Assembly (NCBI RefSeq): GCF_000210295.1
Contig: NC_026743.1
Coordinates: 2,046,001-2,110,000, forward strand
Source of the DNA: Trypanosoma brucei gambiense DAL972
Lineage: Eukaryota; Euglenozoa; Kinetoplastea; Trypanosomatida; Trypanosomatidae
DNA: 64,000 nt
Reading direction: 5' to 3'
Positions 17,562 through 27,035 of the stretch are shown one piece after another; the stretch's first letter is position 1, and each line of letters begins with the position of its first letter. The notes beneath the pieces are model-generated. The model did not search any database, was not told the DNA's origin, and worked only from the letters and a program-made list of their open reading frames with translations. Both the position numbers and the translations under genes were made by a program.

Positions 17562-18176
17562 TAGTTCAGTTCGTTAACAATTCTTTCGAGAGTTAAAGTG
17601 CCTAGGTTGGCCGTATTTCGTAGTTAAATTTTCGGAAGTTACAATAGCGGTAATGCAAATGCATGGGGAATAGTTTTATGCTGAGGTCTTTCCTGATTGT
17701 GTATATATGTATTTATATGCGCGCATACGTGTCGAGTACTTAGTTTCGTTTCTGCTATACACACGGGATCGTGGTACAGTGTTTTCCTTTGTTGTTTGTA
17801 AGAGTGATTCTTCCCATTCATCAGACTCCAAGAACTCGGGAAGGCTGCGGAAAATGACGTTTTTAGAAGGCTACTGATAGGTTTTTTTTGTTCATATGGT
17901 AAATTACAGTGGCAGGCCCCGACTTTGTGGGAGGGGGTTTGATGCATTTTGTTCCACTGTGTGTCTCCCTTCATTTGCGTTTGCTATAACCTTCAAGAAC
18001 CAGGCTGTGGGCAACCGTGCACTCACCAGTGGTGGGTAGCGGGGTGACGTGTTCAGGCAGTAGAGACTTACCGAAAGACGGTAACGCTGCCTCGCTCTGT
18101 TTTATTTTCTCTCTTGAACACGTGCCCGTGGCACCCCCAGACTCTATAGTGAGAAATATTTTGATATTTACGCTCC
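17562..18176 (+). other. Intergenic, no gene
   Basis: A/T-rich sequence with ATAT-like runs (17700-17725) and a T8 run near 17882. A weak pyrimidine tract at about 18098-18112 and 18132-18139 precedes AG 18139-18140, a plausible acceptor for the small basic ORF at 18177. No coding frame is supported. Confidence 0.5.
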
Positions 18177-18593
18177 ATGCTGCGCCTCATTGCATCAGTG
18201 CGGGCTTCCTGGTTCTTGCCTCAGATGGCTCTTCTTGGTGCTGTGCGGTGGGGAGGAGGGAAGGCCCTTAGGCCGCCGGTCCGGAGGGCCAGGGAGGGTG
18301 CGCCAACGGCAACCCGCAAGGCAGCGCTTCCTTCGGGATTAAAAGGCGTTTCAACTGCTATTTCCGTCCATCGGGCGACTAGAAGTAGACCCAGGACTCC
18401 AGTCGTTGTAAATGAGGAAAACAAGGGGAAGAAAGGGGGGCGGCCCACCGCACATGTGCGTAGCAGTTCGAAGGATAGTGAAAAGCGTGTAGTGACACGA
18501 AAAGGGCCAACACACACTCATGCAATGCAAAAGATTAAATACAACAAACGTGTAGCGGCGATAGCGAAGCTTTGGCGTTTGCAGAAAAGGTGA
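18177..18593 (+). CDS. Small very basic protein, possibly mitochondrial
   Basis: The protein would have 138 residues. The N-terminus MLRLIASVRASWFLPQMALL has Arg, Ser and hydrophobic residues with no acid, fitting a mitochondrial targeting sequence. The rest is strongly basic (many Arg and Lys), with a Gly/Pro/Ser-rich middle and a C-terminal helix, KYNKRVAAIAKLWRLQKR. There is no recognised domain. Support for being real comes from the ATG position just downstream of a plausible acceptor, GC-rich coding-like composition against T-rich flanks, and sizeable gaps to its neighbours. It could be a mitoribosomal or RNA-binding protein. A second Met at 18225 is an alternative start. Without homologues this remains a moderate call. 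Confidence 0.55.
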   Translation: MLRLIASVRASWFLPQMALLGAVRWGGGKALRPPVRRAREGAPTATRKAALPSGLKGVSTAISVHRATRSRPRTPVVVNEENKGKKGGRPTAHVRSSSKDSEKRVVTRKGPTHTHAMQKIKYNKRVAAIAKLWRLQKR

Positions 18594-19352
18594 CTTCCTG
18601 GGTCTTTCGCGAGGAAGTTCGTTACACAGCCTGGTGGGTAGGGACTCGACGTAAGTGCGAAGGGAAAGACCTCCCTCATCCAAATAAATGACTGCGAAGG
18701 TGATGAAGCGGTGGGAACCTAGTGCGTAACGGCGGGCGCTGTCGTTTTTACCCTCGTATTGTTTGGTGCTCTTCACATGCTTTCAACAAATTGGCAGCCG
18801 TTAACGGCTGATGTGTCACAACAGCATTCACCGTAGCCCCGTTCTGTGAGGCTGCCGCTACCGGCCTGAGTTTAGGAGGCTCAACATTCGTGATGTAAAT
18901 GCCATTCATTTTCTTAATTAAACCATACTTTGCCATTTTCATATCATGGAGCTGAAGGTCTGCTTGATCCCGGACGAGGGATTTATGTGGTTTCATATTG
19001 TTGTACGTGTGGCTCTTCTATGGTTTTATTACAGTGTCAGTGTCATCGTTTTGTTGTATGTCTTCGATGTTTCACGCTTGTTTTTTTTTTTGAATTGTTG
19101 TGGTGTTCTTCTTCATCTGACCGAGGGACGGTTAGTTACCCCACCTGCAGGTATTTTTTTGTTTTCCCCTTCTCTGGTATGATTCATCTTCTTTGTCTTA
19201 CTGTTCTCATTCTTCTCGCTTTTTCGTGTATGACAATACACATTTGTACATTCGAGGTGACTACCCCTGGGACCCGCGAAAAGTATTTGAACGGACAAAG
19301 GCACGCTTAATTTCAGGTTGATAGGTGCAGAAAAATATTTGCTGGTTAATGT
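18594..19352. other. Intergenic, no supported gene
   Basis: T-rich from about 18990 onward, with a T11 run near 19080-19090 and a pyrimidine stretch at about 19152-19215 upstream of the next gene. On the minus strand an 82-codon frame (18748-18996) has a fairly protein-like composition, but it opposes the transcription direction of the whole unit and is not called as a gene. Confidence 0.5.
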
Positions 19353-20693
19353 ATGACTTTTGAGCAATGCTCTGGATCGCGGTGCGGGTCTTCGGATTTT
19401 TTTTACGGTTGCAAAAGTGAGGCAGAGAACCGCCTCCGGGACTTTCTTAGTCAACTAGTGGAGGGCGTTCGCAGTGAGGAAGCCCTTTTTCGGGCGACGT
19501 GCGGCCCTCGTGTGGCGTGGAACCCGTACAGACCCGCGCGTGGTGAACATATTCGCCAAGGTGTACTGAACAGTGAGATTTATGAATGGCGCTCAAGGGT
19601 GCCAGAAGATTCTCTCGCCTTGGTGGGAAACCCGCTAGTGATGAAGGAATCATTTAATCATAGTTTAGCCACCGGGTGCCAGCGGACGGGCGGTTTGGAA
19701 CGAGTTACAGAGATTTGTGAAAGTTTGGTATGCGAACCCTCTGAAACTAATGTAGAGGCTAGGACTAAGGCGCACACTAGTCTTACTTCGTTTGAAGATG
19801 ACGGTGTCACGAGAGAGTTTACAATTAGTGATAGTTGTCCGGTGATTTATAATGAGGACGTGCTCAGACGAGTTGTGGCTGGAGTTTTCGATGTGCTATG
19901 GCGGACGGTTGCGGTACCGTGGATTAATGAGCAGTACGATGGACAATCATCCCCTTTTCATGAGAAGGCGCCGGTGGCTCAACACACGGCGCCATTTACC
20001 CCGGTGCGGGCTCGTAATGAAGAACATAGCAAACATATACTTCAGGGTGGACAAGAGCTGCAACCGCAGCATCCCCGTAGATGGCAGCATCGCCAGATCA
20101 CTTCTGACACCACCCGCAAACCCCCACCACCACAACAGGGATTGACAATAGTTCCTGGTGTTACTCCCTTGCGTGGGTTGCCAGCGCTTTCGGTGCAGCG
20201 TGATGTGCATTCTGTCAGTCCAGGCGATTATCGTCGCGCCGTCACGCATCTTGAGGTTCACACGGGGGAGAGGCACGACCAGTTGGGGTTGGCTGGTAAA
20301 TCGGATGCTTACTTAGCCAAAGAGCCTGGTGGTACAAAGCAACATCGAGGGTCTTCCTGCGTGTTGAAGTTGCGCCGGGAGGATTCAAAGGGTAAGATAG
20401 AGATGGTCCATCCTGCCTCTGGGAATCCTGTTTGTCCAAAGCAGTCACCTTCATCTAGGCAGCTGTCTCCCCAGGATATTCGGTATTCTTTCGACGATAT
20501 TACCTCTGCCCAGAGACTAACCTCGAGGTTAACGCAAACACTGTGTGGTGATAGAGTCGGCACTGGTGTTCGTGGTGACATCTCGTCCCGTCTGGGGCGT
20601 TGTCATCGGCTTGCTCCGGTACTCATCGGTGTGAAGCAACCACCGCAACCCAATCATTTTCCTTCCCCAAGGCGGTTGCAGCGGCAACCGTAA
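19353..20693 (+). CDS. Hypothetical protein with disordered C-terminal half
   Basis: The protein has 446 residues, starting at ATG 19353. No domain was recognised. The first 190 residues contain charged helical segments (AENRLRDFLSQLVEGVRSEE and NEDVLRRVVAGVFDVLWRTV), suggesting two short folded or helical elements. The remainder is polar, rich in Gln, Pro, His, Ser and Arg, and likely disordered, with a QPQHPRRWQHRQ stretch and a C-terminus rich in PQ and RRLQRQP. The segment DDITSAQRLTSRLTQTLCG near residue 390 may form an amphipathic helix. The frame ends just before a long GT microsatellite. It may be a cytoskeletal or RNA-associated protein of kinetoplastids, but nothing in the sequence decides this. 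Confidence 0.8.
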   Translation: MTFEQCSGSRCGSSDFFYGCKSEAENRLRDFLSQLVEGVRSEEALFRATCGPRVAWNPYRPARGEHIRQGVLNSEIYEWRSRVPEDSLALVGNPLVMKESFNHSLATGCQRTGGLERVTEICESLVCEPSETNVEARTKAHTSLTSFEDDGVTREFTISDSCPVIYNEDVLRRVVAGVFDVLWRTVAVPWINEQYDGQSSPFHEKAPVAQHTAPFTPVRARNEEHSKHILQGGQELQPQHPRRWQHRQITSDTTRKPPPPQQGLTIVPGVTPLRGLPALSVQRDVHSVSPGDYRRAVTHLEVHTGERHDQLGLAGKSDAYLAKEPGGTKQHRGSSCVLKLRREDSKGKIEMVHPASGNPVCPKQSPSSRQLSPQDIRYSFDDITSAQRLTSRLTQTLCGDRVGTGVRGDISSRLGRCHRLAPVLIGVKQPPQPNHFPSPRRLQRQP

Positions 20694-20704
20694 AAATTCT
20701 CTGG

Positions 20705-20739
<35 letters not shown>

Positions 20740-22343
20740 GTAATAGGGGGTTGAAGTTGGTCGCCTTAACTCAAGTTTTCGGTTTTCTTATATTTACGTC
20801 CCCCGCAGTGTGACGTTTCGCCTTACCACATGATAGGTTTTTCTTCTGAGAGGGACATTTGTATAATGTTGCGGTGACGGGAATGCTTTTTTTTTTTACT
20901 ATCATTGCAGTACTCGTGTTTTCGCGTAGGTGGTGTAGAGCTCTACTACTTCTGAGTGGCGGTCCTTTTTTTTTTTTGTGGAGTGGAGGTGCCATGGAGT
21001 GCTGCGATCGCTCCGTCTCGAATCATAGAAAGCTTTATGCAGACGCGGCTCTGATTACTTTTTTGTTTAATATATGATGGGAGTCCTTCCGTGCCATTGC
21101 CGTTGGAGTTCTGAACAAGTTTTCGCTTTTTCGTGCTTCTAGTAACGGCGGAGCGTATTGACAGCTATTTGGTGAGTCAGACGAACTCTCGGACTTCACT
21201 GGGGTCTTCATAGGCCGCCATTCTCATTTAGGTGCCCGTTTGTTGAAATTAACGGTGCATGGGATACGGGCTGTAACCACACTTTATAAAGCTACATTGG
21301 GGTGCTTGTGTGTTACGGTTGAAGGTTCAGGGTTTATTTACCGTTTGACCACGACTCTCTGTCGGTTCTTTTTGATCGTTTTTTTTATATTTATTTATTT
21401 CCCTCCTCTGATATGGGGTTGTGAGGGCTACATGTTTCATATTCGTCTGCCTGTTTCAACTTCACAGCACACTGGTGTCATCCAGTTGTATACGATGCTT
21501 GTAGTCTCGAAGGGGTGCGTGTGTACGTGTTTATGTATGTGTGCGGGGCATGCTATTTTACTGTTTGTGATAGACTGAAGTGTGTAGTTGTGGAGTGGCA
21601 GCCAATTTGGTCAGCTGTTTGCGGCCCGTTGAGAAGTGATGTCCAACGTAACGAACTCTCGGCGCTGTTGGTTGAAGACAAAAGAGGCACAAGTGACACA
21701 ATTCGTTGTTATTGTTTCCCCCCTTCTTCACTGCTGACCAGCATGTGGAGTGGTCCCACGCCAAGCGGTCTTTAATCTCCTTTTGGTTGTTATCGTAGAA
21801 AGAAAACCGCAGTTCGATGTTACTGTCTTTGGCCGTGGTGTTAAACATATGACCATTCGGACCTCCTTTAACGATGAGATTCATTCAATTGTCTATGGGA
21901 AATGGGTGTATGTACATAAACCCTGCGTGTCGTACCCTCAGCAGCTCGTTTTGCCGTGAAGTAGAATGTGCCGAAGGGTCGTGCCTGTTGCACAACGGAT
22001 TCCTCTTTCTTCTTTTCCATTTTCCGCGTTTGCTACGTGGATTGTGCTTCATTCCCGTGAATTTTTATCCTGCGGCCTTTTACTGTTTGTGGCTGCAACA
22101 ATACTGACCGGACTGTGTCATTCGTTATTTGCATCACCCTTGTGTAACGAACCAATCTTATGGCAGGGTATTTTTGCCCCCTTACGTGCAATTAATCACT
22201 CTTTTCTAATGTATATTTTGCTATTGGAACAATTCCACATGTGCGCACATGTTCCTCTGCCTCTTTTACTTATGGAGCAGAAACAAGGGAAGGGCGTGGC
22301 GGGCGTTAGGTGTCGAGTGGATTTGAAAAAAAAAAAACTCTTT
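20694..22343. other. Long intergenic region, no supported gene
   Basis: This 1.65-kb stretch begins with a GT microsatellite (20705-20737) and contains T-runs at 20886-20897 and 20967-20978, plus pyrimidine tracts near 22002-22025 and 22247-22271. Short frames are pyrimidine-driven and unconvincing. The frame of the CTU1 gene stays open upstream to 21966, but that part is UTR-like (Cys, Phe and Leu from T-rich DNA), and an acceptor AG is expected near 22275-22280. An A12 run (22326-22337) lies just before the CTU1 start. Confidence 0.55.
20705..20737. repeat. (GT)n microsatellite
   Basis: A perfect TG/GT dinucleotide run of about 16 units lies just downstream of the stop codon of the hypothetical gene, in its presumed 3' UTR. 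Such runs are length-polymorphic between trypanosome strains. Confidence 0.95.
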
Positions 22344-23354
22344 ATGCCGCCACAGAGGCAATGCAGCCACTGTGAAAAGGAGAAGGCCGTATTGAAAAGA
22401 CCTAGAAATGGGAAGTTGTTGTGCCAGCGCTGTTTTTTCAACTTATTTGAGGCTGAGGTACACGAAACAATAATGAAGGAGAAATTGTTTAAACCCGGGG
22501 ACATTGTTGCGTGTGGTGCGAGTGGTGGGAAGGACAGCACCGTGCTTATTCACCTAATGAAACTCCTGAATGAGCAGCACGAGTATGGGATTCAGCTGTT
22601 ATTACTGAGCATCGACGAGGGAATTGCCGGCTACCGTGATGATAGCCTCAAAACTGTTCATCGCAATGCAGAGGTGTACAATCTCTCACTACGTGTGTTA
22701 TCGTACAAGGAGCTGTACGGCTGGACGATGGATGAGGTGGTGAAGGTTACGGGTTTACGTAGCAGTTGTACGTATTGTGGTGTGTTTCGCCGTCAAGCAC
22801 TTGACCGGGGCGCAGCAATGCTGGGGGCGACAAAGGTGGTGACTGGCCACAACGCTGACGACTTGGCTGAGACGATTTTGATGAACATTTTACGTGGGGA
22901 TCTTCCACGTTTGTCGCGGTGCACGAGTGCTATCACCTCGGGGGAAAGTCTTCTCCCACGCGTGAAACCGCTTAAGTACGCTTATGAAAAGGAGATTGTA
23001 CTGTACGCACACTTCAAGAAGTTGGACTACTTCACCACTGAGTGCACGTACAGTAAGGAGGCCTTCCGCAGTGAGGCGCGTACGCTTCTGAAGAATATCG
23101 AAATTCTACAACCGCGTTGCATTTTGGACACCATTCGCACCGGAGAACAACTTCGTGTGAAGGAGCAAGAGTGTGCCACAGAGAATCCACCGAGTGCCTG
23201 TACAAGATGCGGGTATGTCACGAGCCAGTCGCTGTGTCGTGCTTGCGTGTTACTGCAAGGACTAAATATGAATGGGCCAGCGGTGTGCGTACGCGAGCAA
23301 CCGCAACCGCAGCAACAACAACAACAGCAAAATGTGGAGGTAGAGGGACAATAA
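22344..23354 (+). CDS. CTU1: Cytoplasmic tRNA 2-thiolation protein CTU1/NCS6
   Basis: The protein has 336 residues and belongs to the ATP-pyrophosphatase (PP-loop) tRNA thiolase family. It adenylates and thiolates U34 of tRNAs for Lys, Glu and Gln, using sulfur from a Urm1-type carrier, with CTU2/NCS2 as partner. The start [20 protein letters not shown] opens a zinc-binding CxxC region (Cys7 and Cys10, then LLCQRC). SGGKDS at residues 60-65 is the PP-loop. [23 protein letters not shown] (catalytic-type CxxC), [15 protein letters not shown] and [18 protein letters not shown] are family hallmarks. A second zinc site, [16 protein letters not shown], closes the domain, followed by a Gln-rich tail. 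An upstream in-frame ATG at 22272 would add 24 Lys-rich residues, but it sits on the predicted splice acceptor. ATG 22344 aligns with the human and yeast starts. Confidence 0.96.
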   Translation: MPPQRQCSHCEKEKAVLKRPRNGKLLCQRCFFNLFEAEVHETIMKEKLFKPGDIVACGASGGKDSTVLIHLMKLLNEQHEYGIQLLLLSIDEGIAGYRDDSLKTVHRNAEVYNLSLRVLSYKELYGWTMDEVVKVTGLRSSCTYCGVFRRQALDRGAAMLGATKVVTGHNADDLAETILMNILRGDLPRLSRCTSAITSGESLLPRVKPLKYAYEKEIVLYAHFKKLDYFTTECTYSKEAFRSEARTLLKNIEILQPRCILDTIRTGEQLRVKEQECATENPPSACTRCGYVTSQSLCRACVLLQGLNMNGPAVCVREQPQPQQQQQQQNVEVEGQ

Positions 23355-24386
23355 CGGGCCAAGCGGAGATGAAGTCTTTAGGTCCGGAGAGATCATACGA
23401 ATCGAGCCGCTTTCCCACGCTAACAGGACCGTGTGATGTTAGCATAACCCGTTGTTTTCTTTATTTTCTGTTTGTACAGCGTGCTGACTGGAAGTTGAAA
23501 TACTGTTGGTAATGAAGGAAGGGAAGGTGAAGGAGATATGTGGCTCAGTGACCTTCGTTTGTCCACCTTGGCGGAATGTTTTCAACTGCAATGATGGGCG
23601 AATTGTTGCGTGCGTGTGGAGTGGTCTGCGAGAGGTTGTGAAGGGGTTTCCACGCCATTTCTATTTTGCGCCCTTTTCTTCTACGCCGTGCCTTACCCTA
23701 AGACATCGGAAGGAGTGGATGACATGCCAGTTCTACATCTCGCTTTAACCGGGTTTAACACTTAGTGGCATTTGCTGCGTCAGGCTCCGCATCAAGGTGA
23801 TTCTTATGTGTGTTGTGTCTCGAGTGGAAAGAGACTAACCCTTCCGGGCAAGTGCGCAGTTGAGTAGGGGGTGACATGAGAGGTGGCCCGTTGGAAACCT
23901 GCGTTGGGGGTTAAGTTGCTTCCACTTATTTGTTTCACTTTGTTTAACAGCTTCTTAACCTATTCAACCCTTTTCCACCGGATGATAAGTTGCCACGGTG
24001 ATGAGGCGGTTTCCCATCACTGTTTGATTTGTGGTGGTGTGTCGTTTGTCGATCATGGATTTCATCCTTTTTTTTTGCGTTTCTTTTCGGTTATATTGTC
24101 TGCTGCTGTAGTTACCCTTAATCTTCTTTTTCATTTTTCTTTCTCTCTCCTTGCCGTTGGCATTGCCTCTGCGAAGGAGACTAGGGAAAACAAGGGAGGG
24201 GCAATTTTTTTGGTCTGGGGAGGGCCAACTTTCCCTACCTTACCGTTACCAGTCACCAAAGCGTGCTCCTGGGATTGTGTGTGTGTGTGTGTGTTTGGGT
24301 TTGTTTGTTTAAAAAACATAGCCGCCGCTGCACCCTTAGTTGGAGCGGGAAACCGCGTGGAGAAACGGCTGCATTTGCTGTAAACG
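23355..24386 (+). other. Intergenic, no supported gene
   Basis: An 80-codon frame (23506-23748) and a 166-codon frame (23883-24383) are open but low-complexity or hydrophobic by T-richness. A GT run at 24278-24294 and several T-runs (24068-24076, 24206-24212) are UTR-like. AG at 24318-24319 or 24335-24336 could be the acceptor for the selenoprotein K gene. Confidence 0.5.
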
Positions 24387-24656
24387 ATGGTGTACATTGA
24401 GAACGGCAGAATTGTGGAGCAACGGGGCTTCAGTCTTGTTGATACCTTTTTTTCCATCGTTGATGGTGTGTGTCTGTTCTTCCAAACAATGTTTTCCTCG
24501 GAACCACCACAACAGGTAGTTGAGCGCCCTGTTCTTAGAGGGCGACGAGGGTACATTTTTGGTGGAAGACGTCCTGCTGACGATCATCCCCGCTCCAACG
24601 TGCACACGCTACCGAAAGAGTCGCTGACAGGCGGTTGCGCGAGTGGATGAGGATAA
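24387..24656 (+). CDS. SELENOK: Selenoprotein K (in-frame UGA read as Sec)
   Basis: The start, MVYIENGRIVEQRGFSLVDT, matches the SelK N-terminus (human begins MVYI.NG). It is followed by one membrane segment (about residues 17-37, FFSIVDGVCLFFQTMF) and a basic, Gly/Arg/Pro-rich cytosolic tail (RGRRGYIFGGRRP). Read conventionally, the frame stops at TGA 24648-24650. The next codons are GGA then TAA (24654-24656), so reading TGA as selenocysteine gives a tail ending Ser-Gly-Sec-Gly, 89 residues long. Animal SelK has Sec at nearly the same C-terminal place (GGUGR). A SECIS-like hairpin lies downstream at 24860-24935. SelK is an ER membrane protein linked to ERAD and protein palmitoylation in animals. 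Trypanosomes are known to keep SelK, SelT and SelTryp. Standard gene callers end the protein two residues early. Confidence 0.9.
24648..24650 (+). other. Selenocysteine UGA codon
   Basis: This in-frame TGA is followed by a single sense codon and TAA. The C-terminal position matches Sec in SelK from other eukaryotes, and the SECIS-like element downstream supports recoding. Confidence 0.85.
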
Positions 24657-24859
24657 GCGCCTACGCGTGGAACAATAAAAAATAAGGGGGTGAGAGTCAT
24701 CATTATTCATGAAAGTCGCTTGGACTTACTTGAAGGTTGAAGGTAAGGTGGAGCTTGCCTTTCCGCCAATATCCCCTTTGGTGTTATTCGGGCGCCTATG
24801 AGTGAATAATGACTCGCCCACTACCACGCGTTTTCTTTTTGTAGCGCATGTTACCCACC

Positions 24860-24935
24860 GAGCTGTTATTATTTTTATATGACTCTGTGGGCGGCAAACC
24901 GTTTGAGGACCCCCACAGATGAATTTAGGCAGCTC
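24860..24935 (+). promoter_or_regulatory. SECIS element of selenoprotein K
   Basis: All parts of a eukaryotic SECIS can be read directly. Outer helix: GAGCTG (24860-24865) pairs with CAGCTC (24930-24935). 5' core: ATGA at 24879-24882. Inner helix: TCTGTGGG (24884-24891) pairs with CCCACAGA (24912-24919). 3' core: TGA at 24920-24922. The conserved unpaired A's (AAA, 24896-24898) lie 13 nt after ATGA, within an apical part where CGG and CCG can form a small extra stem. It sits about 210 nt after the UGA codon, a normal distance for a 3' UTR SECIS. Confidence 0.88.
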
Positions 24936-25314
24936 TTGTCTCGGTATTTTTTTTCTTTTTTACCTGCAACACTGTCGCTTGGTGGTGCGTTTGCGCTGTG
25001 AGTTGGGTTATTTGGCAACATTTCCAGGAAATCGAATGAACAACAAAAACTGCGGTGGAAAAAAGGGGAAGGCATATAGTTTGCAAAAAAAAAAAAAGAC
25101 TAGCAGGAGCTGATGGATTTGAGAGGTGCAGAAGGGAAAGGAGAAGCGAGCGTTTAGGGCCTTTACCCAGTTTTGAAGTGTACCCAGTCGTGTCGATTTG
25201 GCTTCTTTTCCCCAGCACCTTGTAAAAACAAAAAAATGTGCATTTTGCGTGTACATGTTTATATTCATACTCATCTATTCATATCTCTATATCTCTATAC
25301 CTCTCTATCTATCA

Positions 25315-25339
25315 ATATATATATATATATATATATATA
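25315..25339. repeat. (TA)n microsatellite
   Basis: A TA dinucleotide run follows a stretch of CTATATCTCTATACC-like degenerate repeats, in the intergenic region between SelK and centrin. Confidence 0.9.
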
Positions 25340-25708
25340 AATGGAAACAGTTTGTCTCCTCCAGCTTACTCCGTGGGTGTGAAGGATGCGCCTCCCCCAT
25401 CTTTTTTTTTTTTCTCTTGAGGAACCCATGCGAAGACACACATGAGCGGTTCCCCATTCCCCCTAATGGCGTGTGTACTTGTGAGTGCTTCACGTTTATG
25501 CACTGACTGCTGCGGGTGTAAAGAAATAGTAATAATAAAAAAAGGCATACTGGAAAAAAAATAATAATGACACCTACAAACACAATCCACTTTCTTTTGC
25601 CGTTTATTATTCATTTTTTTGTCGGTTGCTTAGAACAGATTTCTGCTGCATCGGCTAGGGGATTTGGCGCGTGCAGTTGCGATTGAGAAAGCAAGGGATA
25701 AAAGCAAC

Positions 25709-25729
25709 TTTTTTTTTTTTTTTTTTTAG
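25709..25729 (+). promoter_or_regulatory. Trans-splice acceptor of the centrin gene
   Basis: An uninterrupted T19 tract (25709-25727) is directly followed by AG (25728-25729), leaving a 5' UTR of only 16 nt before ATG 25746. A second AG at 25741-25742 would leave just 3 nt. Confidence 0.75.
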
Positions 25730-25745
25730 ATAATCCAATTAGATT

Positions 25746-26243
25746 ATGGACGGGGATGATGGTTCGCGGATGGGGATGCCGCGACTCCCGCCGGAGTTGA
25801 CGGATGCTCAGCGCGCCGACATTAAAGAGGTTTTTTCTATACTTGACGTCGATGGTACGGAAACCATCACGCCGAACGACCTCAAAGTCGCTCTTCGAGC
25901 ACTTGGTTACGAACCACATAAAGACACAATCAAGCGGTTAGTTGCGGAGATGGACAGGAGTGGGGTGTCAAGTAATCTTATTCTTCCCGAATTTGAGGCG
26001 ATTCTCCGGGCTAAGCTTTTTACCGATGACAAGGAGGAGGTAATGCTCGCCTTTCCACACTTTACTCAAGGGAAGTCGGATTACATTACCCTCGAAGATT
26101 TAAAGCGTGTGACACAGGAACTTGGGGAGGATATCCCGGAGGATGTTCTCAAGCGGATGATTGAAGAGGCGGACGTTTTGGACCACGACAATCGTGTGTC
26201 AAAAGAGGAGTTTGTTCGTATGCTTCTCACCCCTAAGAAGTAA
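25746..26243 (+). CDS. CEN3: Centrin, probably centrin3
   Basis: The protein has 165 residues, the length of a centrin, with four EF-hand units. After a short N-terminal tail comes LTDAQRADIKEVFSILDVDG, the centrin-type first hand. The tail of the protein, EELGEDI-like (RVTQELGEDIPEDVLKRMI), is the hallmark third-to-fourth hand region. All four calcium loops look non-canonical. Loop 1 runs from Asp34 to Asp45 with no Gly at position 6 and Asp in place of Glu at position 12. Loops 2 and 3 (MDRSGVSSNL, FTQGKSDYIT) lack most acidic ligands. Loop 4 starts with Val rather than Asp. Calcium binding may therefore be weak. The immediate neighbour NOT10 suggests T. brucei centrin3, reported as a flagellar inner-arm-dynein-associated centrin. 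That identity rests on remembered gene order. Confidence 0.93.
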   Translation: MDGDDGSRMGMPRLPPELTDAQRADIKEVFSILDVDGTETITPNDLKVALRALGYEPHKDTIKRLVAEMDRSGVSSNLILPEFEAILRAKLFTDDKEEVMLAFPHFTQGKSDYITLEDLKRVTQELGEDIPEDVLKRMIEEADVLDHDNRVSKEEFVRMLLTPKK

Positions 26244-26255
26244 CAGTCCTATGTG

Positions 26256-26290
<35 letters not shown>

Positions 26291-27035
26291 AAAAATGCAA
26301 AGTGTTTGCGTGTGCAATTTTGTTAGAGTGACACACCGTCTGTCATTAGCACCGTAGCCGTGGGTAAAACAAACCAACAAAGGCTTTGTGTATTTAGGTG
26401 CACCGGTAGCACACAAACACACATACACACATACACACACATACATTATATATTTATATGCATGTGCAAATATATGTGTTTAGGTATAGTGCCCGCTTGA
26501 TTCTCTCCGTTAGTGTGTTGTGCCTTGCAGGGAGTGTATTATTTGTGGCGCCATTCCTGCTTTCTTCCTTTTCCCTCCCCCCTTTTTTCTGCTTCCAGAA
26601 ATGAAATGAGTAAAAAAGCTTCTTTCCCCCCTCTTTCCACCGTATTCATCTTCTGCTCACTTAATCCTCTGGTGTGTGCTGTACTTTTCCTTTTTTTTTT
26701 ATTTTCTTCACCGTCGCTTCTCTTTTCGTTTATGCCTCCGTGCACTGTTCTGTGTCCGTTGCGTGCACGCGAGGTGATATAAGGAAGAAGGGGAAGAGAA
26801 TTCAGGAGAATAACTGGGAACCTGTGCAACGAACGCGAAGTTGCGAACCGGGGAGGGACTAAAAGGAGCAATTAAAAAAAAAAAAAGTAAAGAAGTAAAA
26901 GAAAAAAAAGGAAAATCAAAATAACAGTAAGATCACGCCAAAAAGGCAAAAGGTGCATATAATTTGAATTCATTCAGACGAACGAAGATAAAAAAGGAGG
27001 GAACAAGCGCAACGTGAGACAGAAGGGACGTAGAA
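26244..27035 (+). other. Intergenic with microsatellites and purine-rich 5' UTR
   Basis: A TA microsatellite (26257-26287) starts 13 nt after the centrin stop, followed by an ACACATAC-type repeat (26410-26445). A pyrimidine tract at 26550-26596 ends at AG 26597-26598. The last 160 nt (26860-27010) are strikingly purine-rich, with A-runs, directly before the NOT10 start. No gene is seen. Confidence 0.6.
26257..26287. repeat. (TA)n microsatellite
   Basis: About 15 TA units lie in the presumed centrin 3' UTR. Confidence 0.95.

Larger units (their letters stand above)
24657..25745 (+). other. SelK 3' UTR and intergenic DNA
   Basis: No further gene is called. The first 280 nt hold the SECIS-like hairpin. 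After that come T-runs (24949-24962), an A13 run near 25085, a TA microsatellite (25315-25339), T-runs at 25402-25414, A-rich DNA near 25536-25566 and the T19 tract before centrin. Weak 60- to 100-codon frames are translations of these runs. Confidence 0.6.

Noticed and set aside
23883..24383. 166-codon + strand frame before SelK
   Set aside because: Hydrophobic, T-rich composition with a GT microsatellite inside it and no family likeness.
24741..24765. Perfect nine-pair hairpin near GGTAAG/CTTGCC considered as SECIS
   Set aside because: Lacks the ATGA, apical AA and TGA cores. The hairpin at 24860-24935 has all of them.
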